From contig OV884014.1 of assembly GCA_930367205.1 (NCBI GenBank), positions 77,417,104 to 77,481,103 of the forward strand: a stretch of DNA of 64,000 nt. Direction: 5' to 3'. Every line of letters begins with the position of its first letter. Positions within the stretch are counted from its first letter, which is position 1. Below, one piece after another: positions 49,101 through 61,100 of the stretch. The stretch is from Acanthosoma haemorrhoidale. Taxonomy: Eukaryota; Arthropoda; Insecta; Hemiptera; Acanthosomatidae. Under the pieces are notes generated by a model that worked only from the letters and a program-made list of their open reading frames with translations, did not search any database and was not told the origin of the DNA. A program made the position numbers and the translations under genes.

Positions 49101-52100
49101 AATATGGTTCTATTGCATAATTTTGTCAATTTCAAATGTTCCATAATAACATAATTTGCTTAAGTCATTTCATATAACTAAAACAATAGTCATCCAACAT
49201 AAACAATAATTTGTAATTAATTGTATGGCCAAGGTTTAATTTAAATTAAAAAAAAAATCCATGTTGAGCACCAGGCTTAAAACTAAAGCCATCATCTTCC
49301 AGTGAGGAAAAAAAGAGAATAAGCTACCTATCATATATGGTCATAAATTCATGCTATTCAAGGAGTGAAAGACTGGATGAAGCAATAAAGCAGCAAGCAG
49401 TATATTTACACTTTGAATCTATTTAAAGAAGAAATATTTACAATATCAGAAAATATAAAGGTAACATTACAGAAAAGAAAAATTTAGAAGTGTGCAAAGC
49501 TAAGGTACTAAATGTAATGTCTTGTTGATATTTCTATGGTAAGCCTACTGTGTTTGTTCCCAAGTAGAATTATGTTAATGTTTGATAACGAACAATACTA
49601 GCTTTTCATCTGGTAGGTTCAGGTGATATAGCACGATAGTCCTCTTTATTTGAGCTACCATGTAATTGCGCCTCTTCATCACATCACCTTCTTGTTGTAT
49701 GCCTCTGATCTGTGGTGTCTTTGTTGGGATGACTTTGGTTCCTAGTGAACATTGCATTCCCAGTTCCCTCTCTAATCTCTACTCTATTACACAATGGATC
49801 ACCTTTCTTTTATGGAACCATATCTATAATGGCTACTAGATGGTCATGTTTAAAATTTCTTTGAGGTACATACATACATGGATACATTCACATGTCATTT
49901 TACCTTCTACACATATGTGTTCATGTCTCATTATGTACTCATCTATTGAGTTGCTTGACTTAAGGTCATTATTTTAGAAAGTTTTTGTAAATAAACTGAA
50001 AATATAAAATTCAAAAAAAATTTCCATTGATTCATATGTTATATACATCCAAGCCAAAATGTCGGGAGGACATGGAACATAAAGCCTGTTCATCAACATA
50101 TCAGTTATATTACATCTAAAATGATGTAATTAACCATATGGTAATTTCAAAAGTATTCAATAGGGATCTCATAAGAATATTTTTAATATTTCCATTAAGA
50201 ATATTTTTTCTAGTTAAGATATTCTTTTTATTCACACTCACAATTTCCTAATACATTCCATTCAGTGAAATTGTTCTTATTTTTAATGTTAGTACTTAAA
50301 ATAATGATTGGAGGTGGTCCAAAGGGGGGCTATCTTTGTCAATTTCCTAGAAATCAGCTCTTTAACTTTATACTGAGAAGTCGTTGTTCTTGTACTATTT
50401 TTTAATTTCTCTAAAAATTGGAAAGGATAATCTTTATAAAACTCCAATTTGGTTTGTAATTTAATATTTTCTAAAATAGAATCTAAATTATTTAACTTAT
50501 CCAGTCTGATGCTCGCCCCATTTCCATTTATGTTAGTAACATTGGTATTTTACCTATATTAGCAATCCGTGGTCTCCATTTGTGCCTCCTAGGTAGTAAT
50601 TGTGTTGTAAACTTTGAGTCAAATAAAGAATATATATATTTGTTTCCTTTATAAGTTAGCTTGTAACTTGTATCAGTGTTAAAACTTAGCATGTTCATTT
50701 TTTCTTTTGTTTAAAATTTTTTTGATCTAAAATGGGACATGAATTTAAGAAAAATAATAATATCTAGGTTTGACAAAATTTAGTTATTAATTATATAATT
50801 AAAAGCTTATTGTTGATGAAAATGATTTTAGGTTAATAGTAAACAATAAAAACACATGACCCAGATAGGGCCAGAATGAAAAAGCTTTAAAAATAAAAGA
50901 AAAACTAGGAATATTCTTTATACTACTTGAGTATAAATAATATTCCTAGTTTTTATGATATGATACATACAATAGTAACAAAATATAAACTGATAATGGA
51001 AGGAGAAAATATAAATGATTATGTCATCCTGCCTTGTATGGATTATGGAGGACCAAAATGATAATGAAGAGGATAATAAATTGATAGTAAACAAAAACAC
51101 ATAGTGGTCAAACTGGGCCAGAATGATGAAAAATTATTGTGGACTGTTGTATGTATGGGGTTCTTAAATTAAATGCTCCAAATTCTCAATAATCCATTCA
51201 GAATCTGTTATATAATAAGGAAAAGAAACTAGTGACCCACTAGTCAGAAATAAAAAAAGTCCTAAAGTACTGAAGAATAAAAATAATAATATAATGACCT
51301 ACCAGTTAAAATAAAAAAGATTCTTAAAAATAATGTCCATCAATATGTGAAATAAAAAAGTTGTACGCCTAACATTTCTGTCCATAAGCTGCTACTGTGA
51401 CTTACACATTTTATTACAGAATAAATTATGGAGTTGAGGATTCAGTATAGTTCCTTGAGGCACACCTGCATTGGTTATTCTTCTTGCTGTGCTAAATGTT
51501 GTATTTTCCCAGACGTGAAATGGTCTTTTAAACAAAAATGATTTTATAATGTTGGGAAGATAATGTAACTGGTGTGTTAGAATAATATTGTCAAGTGAGT
51601 TTTGATTGATTTTTTTAGTAATTTTGAGGTTGTATTGAGCAAGTTTCATATTCGACTTTGTCTCTCCAAGGGAGATACCGGCTTAACCGAATGCTGTCTT
51701 TTTTTTTTCTCCCCCTTACCCCTATTTAAATACTTTTTAAAAATGAAATATATATAATAATAATATAAATTCAGCTGTGAATACTGCCTTGTACTGCATC
51801 TATACATTTAAGCAGTTATTATAAAACTAACATCTTCTTTTTATTGCTAAAAAATGGATGATAAAGTTAATGGGGACTTGGTGATGGGGCTCATTTTTGG
51901 ACTGCATAAAGGACTTAAAACTAAACTTACTTACTAACTTAATCCTAAAGTGTTCCCCCCTCGACTGCCTAACCGAATTCTGTCCTGAGAGGAGTTGAGT
52001 TATCAAGTCTGTAGAACTAATGAGTTGAGAAAGAAATGGAAATGTGAGCCATACTGATAATCCTTCCTGAGGGCAGTAGTATTTTGGCCCCTGGCATGTC

Positions 52101-55100
52101 CGGAGTATTTCACCCATATACCCAATCCTACTGCAGCATGGTCACAACATATTCAAAACAAAATAAATGTGAAGAGAGTTGTTAACACTTATATCTCAGG
52201 TTGGTTCGGTATTCTCAATTTTAGATTATGAAATAGATTGAATGTATTTAATATTGTCTTATCTGGCTGTCTTTTTTGGTCAATAATGGTGCATATTGCA
52301 TTCTCCAGATCACTGATAGTCTTGGAACCATTATTATCTTCACTGATTATCTTACACTTACTGTAGATGGTAATACTCAAATATTATTGATAGCTCAATA
52401 AAAACCAATTACTTCAAATTTAGTCTCTGCAAACATTAACATACATTTTTAATCATGATCTCAATTATATTACACTCCATTTTCCTCCAAAATCTTTACT
52501 CTTTTTAGTTCTAAATTGAACTGTCCTCTCTTGGGCCTGTCTGAATAACAACTATATTCTATTGAGTCTACAGTATTACAATTAAACACCTCTATCTCCA
52601 AGTAAAACTGACATGTTTCTCCATCACTAACTACCAAGTTACTGATGATTAAACAAAACACGAATGTCTGAAAACCGAGCCAAGTAATGTAGATCCAAAG
52701 TGGCCTCTTAAATTGTTTTATGTCTAATTCATCTGATAAATGTCACAGTATTTTGTCATGGCCTCATAAATCATTTTAATATGTATTTAATTTTCTGTTT
52801 ATTTGCTTTCTATTATTTTTGGCATTTAATTTTGTGTAATTATCTTCTCCAAAATCATCTAATTTTTCATTAGTATCTTTTTTAATGTATCTAATTGTTA
52901 AATATTTTCTTTTACAAGTTCTTTTAACTTTCTATAGCTTTCGTTTGTTATTTCTTCTGAATCGAATCCCTTCTCTTTTCATATATAAGATTTGTTCAGT
53001 TACTGCCATACATTTTGATTTAAATTTTCATTATTAATCCTCTCACATGATATTTCCAACCAATCCATTTCCCTGATTCCACTAAGATTTGTTCTGTCCT
53101 CTATTTTACATACATGATATAACTAAAACAATCAAATTTTCTAAAATATCACTATTTATCAAGCTTACTACGGGTAAATTTTTGAGATCTATTTTCTTAA
53201 ACAATGACAAATTCCTACTTTTCAAAGAAGAGCTTGTTATTACAAATGGAGGTACTAATCCTCAATCTATTAACTATCATTTAAGATAAGGTTCCAATTT
53301 AGGTGCCATTTTGTTGTAATTTTACTTTTTAAATTATTAGAAAATAAAAATTGGCATTCATAAATAAACTAGATAAATCAAAAATAATATACTAAAGCTG
53401 CATTATGACGAGGAGGATGATGTGAATTGATTGAGGAATCAATCGGCCAGACCGATATCGATGCTGGAGGGGTCTAAATTCACTAGTCATAAGAATGGAA
53501 GAGTTTTTTCTTAGTATTGTTTTTTCCAGTAGCATTTTCGAATATCTCACCAGTTCGGGATTTATGATAAATCCAAAAAACCCCCCTTTCCTTCTATTTA
53601 AAAAACGCTATCAAATATTTTCTCTTACTTCATATATACCTTTATCCATGATATTTAAATTAGTTTTGTCATACTTACTTTTTGAAGCTGATTATGCTTT
53701 AGTTCTCATCATAGCCATATCATAATTTTTGAGTCTCTCTTTTGTAGTATCCCTACTCTTAGTCTCTAATTCTATTTCATCATGTATTTGTAATATTTCT
53801 GACTCATCTATGTTACCCAATGTTCTGGGTACACCATTTTCCACAACTTCTTAAATATTTGCTCGAATCTGTTTATGTCCGTGTTCGTATTAATTATCAG
53901 TGACTCACGTTCAGTGAATAATTTAATCAATTTCTAAATTAATCTTATTTTTATTCTCTTCCTTAAATTAAATTCAAAAATGTTACAATTTCTTGTCATT
54001 ACAATTCTATTGGTCCCCTCTAAATTTAATTCCAAGTTATTTTTCCGCTCCAAATTATTTTTAACCCTTGCTTCATATATTTATCAAAATTATTATTCAT
54101 TTCTCATGTGCTGTCTACAGTGTCCTCCATTATTTTAATTTGTCTTGACATAAATGAATCATGCTCCCTTGCTCTAGTTTCCCTTTGTTGTTCCTTAACA
54201 TCATCTAATACACTTTCTAATTAGGGAATATAATATTCATCAATAGGGTAACTCCTTAAACACTCACTAAGCCTATTACAAATATCCACATTACTTCTTT
54301 AAAAATGATCCTGTGTGCAATAGTTCAATTACCAATTACAATGAATCCTTCGATTGAAAACCTATGATGATTTGATCTACCATGCTCTGCTACCAATGTC
54401 CTAGTGAAATACTCAGTGGAATCAAGTGTTAAAATAATCTCAAATATAAAAAAAAGTATTTCTAGAACTAAATTTATATTTTTGAATTAAAATAAAATGA
54501 TACCTTATGCAAATTATATAATACTAACATAATCTATATAACCTTAATGAGGATAAGGTTCAGGAGATGGCACAGAGGTGCAACAGAGTAGTCTCAGGGT
54601 GGAGCAAATTGAACTGTATGGACTATGCATACATAATGGGCTGACCGATCAACTATCACTAGCCAACTATAATTTGTAATCTGGCTTGAGGTGATCTCAG
54701 TTACAAAATAAACACTAAAAACGCAGTTACTTTACAGTCAAAATAATATATCATCACAAATGTATTATATGTTTGTGCTGGTTGTTGATTTATAAAATAA
54801 TTATGTATAGATTTATTTTATAAAAAACTTTGAGCTGTTGATATTACTTTCCTAGAAAAACAAAACATGGTTGGAAGAAAAGTTTTATTTCTATTAAAAC
54901 TAAATTAAATTTTTAATATATTTTTTTACAGATCAGAACCAATGAAACAAATTTACCTTTATGCTGATCGAGTAAATACGTGCCCTCTTTTAGCTGAAAT
55001 TGCTTCCAAATTACAGGTATATTTCTTAATTCAGTCAAAATTTTAGTTTAATTATTACTTTATTGTACAAATTAATTGGATATTTTTTATATAGTATGTA

Positions 55101-58100
55101 TTCAGATAAACTTAATTATGTTATGGAGAGTGTATAGCAAGATAGGCTTGGTTGTGGAGGGTGTTGATCCCAAACTTCAGTGAGAGTAGAGAGGATGACT
55201 TTCTTTATTTTATGCTCGGAAACTCTTTGTTTCTACTATACTACAAGGGCCCTCATCCATCATGGGTGCTCTAATTGAAAAAAATTCCATTTGTCCTTGA
55301 AGAGCCAGCTCAAAGACAAAAGTTCTTGCTACATCCTTGGCTTTAGTTTCTGCTGGATAGGTTCATCGGCAATCATTGATAGGTATGGAAAGGTCATTAC
55401 AGAATAAATTATGAAGTAGAGGAGTTAGTATAGTTCCTTGAGGCACACCTGCATTGGTTATTCTTCTTGCTGTGCTAAATGTTGCATTTTCCCAGGCGTG
55501 AAATGGTCTTTTGAACAAAAATGATTTTATAATGTTGTGAAGATAATGTAACTGGTGCGTTGGAATAATATTGTCAAGTGAGTTTTGATTGATTTTTCTA
55601 GTAATTCTAGTGTGTATATTGTAATATATTCTTATATCTGTATAAAAAAAAATATGAAAAAGTCCCACATTGGGTACCTATTTTGTAGTGTTTTGCCAAT
55701 TTACTAATATACAAAAAATTAATCTCAGGAGGGTACGTGACAATCAAACATTTAACATAAAATAAATAGAAATAAGACATATCCTGTTTTTAAGCTCACA
55801 ATTTTTCCGTCTTGCTCCAGCCCAAGTAGTGTTTGTTTGTTGATCCCGACACTCCATCTATAATGCGGCTTCCATGGCCTCATGTAGATTCTGCCAATCT
55901 GACGAGTAATGCTTTATAACATATAACATACTTCCTGCTGTTACATTCGCTTGTTTGTATTCAAACTTTTTATAATTTATTTTATATTATTTAATATTTT
56001 ATATAATAAAATAATCCATCTCTCAAATTACTCCTCAAAAATAACATTACAATACATATATATATATATATATAAGTTAATCGTTGGCAGATAAGTTTTA
56101 TTAAAAAGAAAAGAGGGAAATGAACGACACTCTCAATCTTCTGTAAAAGACTGCTTTATTGCCTTTTGTAATCCGACATACATAAGGTCATGGGTTGTTT
56201 ACATCCCATGATTGTATTAGTTTTCAACTTAAACTTACCTCTGGCTTTAATTCCCCCCTGCCAGTTCCTTACCATCCGTCAGAACTCAAACTTAACACTT
56301 ATGCTAATTATATACAGTACTGACATAATAAGAGCAGTATAACACTGTCTTACAATCATAGAAACAGAATATAACTTTATCAATTTTGGTACAAAACGAG
56401 AGGCGAGGATACTAGAGCTAAACTACTATTCGGCAGGCTTCCCCAGCGGAAGCTTTAACTGCTCAACATCTAGCAATTGTTTATTATTCATTACAGTCCT
56501 ACGCTTCCCGGGTTCATGGATACTTTGGATGGTCACTAAATTTTGTTCGCGAATCGCAATCACCCTGAAGGGTCCCTCATAACAGGACAATTCTTTAGTC
56601 CGATTGGAGCCGATCCTTCGATACACGATGGTGCCTATCGTGGCGCACCCTTCTATCGGTTTGACATCAGCATGGGAGAATGCTCAGGGAGATGACCACC
56701 CTCCTAGTCTTTTCGGCTGTAATTTTCGTGTAGACTTTCCCTCACAGTTTCCCCAACTCCACGCGGTTGTTGGTGAGCTGTGCTGACATCTCATCTCCCA
56801 CCACTGTTATACTAGTGTCTCGGCGATGGCCACGAAGACTCAAAAGGATTTCAAAGGGTGAGAACCCTGTGGTCATGTGAACAGAGTGATTATACGCTAT
56901 CACCACCTTAGGCATTGCCTCTGCCGGCTCCAACCCTTTGTCAGCATGGTAAACACCACGGATATGATCTCCCAAGGTGCTGTGGAGACGCTCAATTCCC
57001 CCATAAAGAGTATTGAACTCTTTGGATGCCATATTATGTCCAGAGCTCTCATTTTCTCTCTCACATCGGCATTATCAAACTCCCTCCCACCGTCCGACAA
57101 TATCCGATCGGAGACGCCGTAAAATTAGAACCACCTTCTCAGCCCTCCCTAACACTGCCTCCGAAGACTTTTCCCGAACGGGGTATGCCATGGTTTGAGG
57201 TATTTGACATACTCTCAGAACTGGCACCTACAGAACACTGCTCTCTCTTTCTGCACTGGTGCTTGCTGCTCTACTCGAATCCTGGCTTTCTTATTCAACT
57301 CCCTCGGCATCTCTCTTTCCTAACCTCGCTATGGTTTAGTCCGGCGTTGTCAGACCCCACACCTTCCTAGTGGGATTCTCTAACTTCGTCTCACTAAAAC
57401 TAGCACCTCCTTGGGAGAGACCTCTCCCTCACGGACGACAGTTGGCGTGGCCCTACAAACTTTGCCTAGTAGTGTCTCCCACGGCAATCCAGTCTGCCTC
57501 TCTCCGGTTCACACTTGCCTTTGGGACGGTTTTCACCTACCCTTAGATACTGAGTGTGAATTCGTGGTCATTCCAAGACTACATAAACTGCTTATAAAAC
57601 CTACCCTGTTCCTCTTCTCCTGAACATAGTGCTTTGTTGGGGCACACCTTCTGAGATCTTCTGGAGTCAGATCAATACGAATGAATAAAGCTGCCCACCG
57701 ACTAGGCCACCAGAGCAAGGGTGAAAGACCACAGGTCCACCCATTTTATCTCTTTCTTGGCACTCGCCGGACAGCGGCTAGAGGTTGTAGCGACCCTAGG
57801 CCGCGGCGTGCGTCCTCTCCCCACCTTGGGGATAATAGTGGGTGGACCTGTGGTCTTTCACCCTTGCTGGTGGCCTAGTCGGCGGGCATCTTAATTCGTT
57901 TTGATCTGACTCTATAAGATTAAGATCTTAGTAGGTGTGCCCCGACAAAGCACTGTTCAGGAGAAGAGGAACACATGGTAGGTTTATAGGTAGTTTATGT
58001 GGTCTTGGAATGACCACGAATTCACACTCGGTATCTAAGGGTAGGTGAAAACCGTCCGGACCCAAAGGCGAGTGTGAACTGGAGAGAGGTAGACGCTACT

Positions 58101-61100
58101 AGGTAAAGTTTGTAGGGCCACGGCAACCGTTGTCCGCGTGGGAGAGATCTTCCAAGGAGGTGCTAGTTTTAGCGAGACAAAGGCAGAGAATCGTACTAGG
58201 AAGGTGTGGGGTCTGACAACACCAGACTAAAACATAGCAAGGCTAGGAGAGAGAGATGCAGCAGAGGTAATTGAATAAGAAGGCCATGGTTTGAGTAGAG
58301 CAGCAAGCGCCATTGCAGAGAGAGAGAGCAGTGTTCCAAGTGCAGGCTCTGTACGTTCTCGCAACTGCCCTAAGATAGGGCGGTTATATAGGCAGGCCAG
58401 CCGTGGTGGGGGGTCCCCCCACCTGCGGCAGTTTTCCCCACCAGCTACTTCTCTCTCTCCTACTGACACCTTGAGTTTATTATTACAATATGGAAACATA
58501 AGTAAATATTTTCTAGACCGAGAAGAGGGGAACTTCTAATTATTGGTAATTAAGAGGTTGACGCAACAATCGGTTTTTCTTAGGTGGTGGCCCATCCTCT
58601 GTATCTGAAATATTCCTAGTATTGCTGCATGATGAGGCATTGCCAGGAATACTGATATTGTCACATATCAGTTCACCTTGAATACCTGAAAACCTTTGAT
58701 TTATCTCTCTTCCTTATATTCGTGACTATTGTCTCTGTTAAGATTGGTGGTTTTCAAGTTTTTTCTCCTAGGTGTTGGTGAAATCCTAGTTTTCAGCATC
58801 CTTCTCCATGATGAAAATGATGTATTATAATAATAATCAGTCACTTTCACAAAAATTGTTCTCATAAAAAATTAGTAAAACTGACAGCAATGTTTTAGAC
58901 ACTACCTCAGTAACCAAAGCTTGCTGACTCTCCAACAGCAATTTATTCTACAATTTAAAATAAAAGGCTTGTTTATCAATGATGTAAAATATCCGTGAGC
59001 CACTAATGATGCCCACATACAGATGTAAACTATGATTGGTTCGAACATTTTTCGGAAAGCAGCTGTTGCAATCATAATGTATCAATTATGCCATCAACTA
59101 TTTCAATAAGAAATTTGAACTAGTTACTTAATCTGTATTGTTTTTATTTTCAGGAAAAAGTATATATCTGTTATAACTCTATGCAGATAATGCTGATTCT
59201 TGGATATGGTTCTTTTTTCACTTGTGATGCTAGCGAATCAAGAATATTTATCGACAAAGCCTATATTAAAAAAAGGTTAGTCAATGAAGTTTATGGGTTA
59301 TAACACTCTTTAATATTCATATTGTACTCTGCTGCAATTTTTTTTATTTTAATATTTATAACATTTAGATAATTTATCATAATTATTTTTTGTATTAATT
59401 TTAGGGGACATGAAAGTGAGAACATCAGTATACACATCACCCGCCATGACAAAACTAATGAAAATTCAACAATTTTCCCAAAAAATGAGCGGAAGGGAAA
59501 TTCTTACCATTTCCATTATCACTGTCACAGTAATCATAAAGAAATATGTGAATTACTTTTAATGTTAAAACCTGAGTCAATGACTTGCCTTTTTTCAGAT
59601 CTTGACAAATCAAAAGTGAATTATAATTTAGATTTTAAACCTGACAATATTAAAACAAAGCTATTTAAGTCACTCTCAGATAAGTCCACAATCGATTCAG
59701 TAAGTGTTGAAGATATTGTTAAAAGTAATGAAGGGACTAATGGTTCTACGACACATGAAAATGAAAACATTAATGTCAAGAGCCTGGTTAATGTAATGAA
59801 ATGCCCTTTACGTGTTCGCAAAGTCCCTGAAATCAATAGTGATGGATTATACAAAGAGTCTAATCGTGTGATTGGAATCAGTAATAGGTCTGTTTCGAAT
59901 GTTGGATTGTCTAATGAAGGCTCTATTTCTATGAATAACAATGCACCCTTAAATGAGGGAATGACCTATACAGATTTAACTTCCAACAATACCGGAAACC
60001 CTATTACATCTCAAAATTTACACAATTATTGTAAGACCAACCAAACAAATCATTCCATTGTAGAACATGTAAAACTATCAAAGTCCCCTGGAAATAGTTT
60101 TACTCAAACTAATGTTATTTCTAGAGATGGAAAACATCCAAGTAATAGGAAAACACTAATTCCTTCACCTTTAGTTATAGATCGCAAATTGGTAAAGGAA
60201 AATACAGTAACCATCGCACAAAACAAATTAATAAGATTGCCTAAAGTGATAACAACTGACAAAAAATCCATCTTACTGCATCGCAACTACATTAGTTCCA
60301 AGAATTCTCATTCAGTTGAATCATCTGCTGACAGCTCAAAATCTAATAATTTAGACAGTGTAATTAAGAACAAACAATTAGCTTTTAATGTAAAATCTCA
60401 AGTTGTACAACTACCATGTAGTGCTAAAAAATGTTATAAAGCACTGCACCAACCCCATTCAAAAGCTCTAAATATGTCATCTTTGTATGGTGGCTGGATG
60501 GGGAACAATTCCATACCTGGATTAAGCAGTTCATCACAAACATCTGAAAGTGTCAACAATAGTGAAAAAGTTTTGACAGAAATAATTTCTCAAAATTGTA
60601 TTCCTGATCAAGAATTATTAGAAAGAGAGGTTGATCAACCAGAAGTAGGCAAAGAAAATGCTTTAGATTCCATGTCAGTTAATCAAGATTTTCAGACAAA
60701 TAATAAAATTGGAGAAATCGATGGAGTTTCTTTGATTGATGCTAACTTATTGCATTCAGAAAAAAATAATGGCAGTATTTCTAATAAAACAAATTCATCC
60801 TTTATGGATGAGGATTCTGGTGTCATCATTGAAAGGCAATCTTCACCAGTGGGCTGTAGGAGTGGTATATGCAATAGTCCATCAAAAGCAGTAGGGTCTG
60901 CTGACACATCAAGTTCTCCTGATGTGACCAAAAGCCACATGCAGTATGTTGCTATTGCTAATTCAGTGGTGTCAAACTGCAGCAGTTCCAATAATGTGCT
61001 ATCCGTAAATAATGATAATAAAATAAAAAATGTTGAAGAAATCAGGAAAAAAAGCTTAAAACGAACATTATCTGTTTCAGTTTCTGATGATGAATCTCCA

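Larger units (their letters stand above)
46908..54931 (+). other. Paralogue B intron 5
   Basis: 8.0-kb intron. 46908-50602 is AT-rich with nothing named. 50603-51356 is the inverted self-copy. 51392-51649 is an RT fragment. 51660-54370 holds only short frames. A primer-binding-like site is at 54380-54401. 54402-54931 is AT-rich native intron. Confidence 0.5.
55017..59153 (+). other. Paralogue B intron 6
   Basis: 4.1 kb against 1.9 kb for the matching intron of paralogue A. Native flanks align to A (58945-59150 with 4340-4730; landmarks ATCAATGATGTAAA, GCAGCTGTTG). The extra length is a second RT fragment, a dispersed repeat (55640-55960), a gypsy relic and the palindrome. Confidence 0.65.

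Noticed and set aside
49575..49757. 60-residue minus-strand frame
   Set aside because: Resembles a polyprotein scrap but no conserved motif could be named.
56056..56074. (AT)n runs here and at 7657-7674 and 63222-63239
   Set aside because: Ordinary microsatellites with no other structure.
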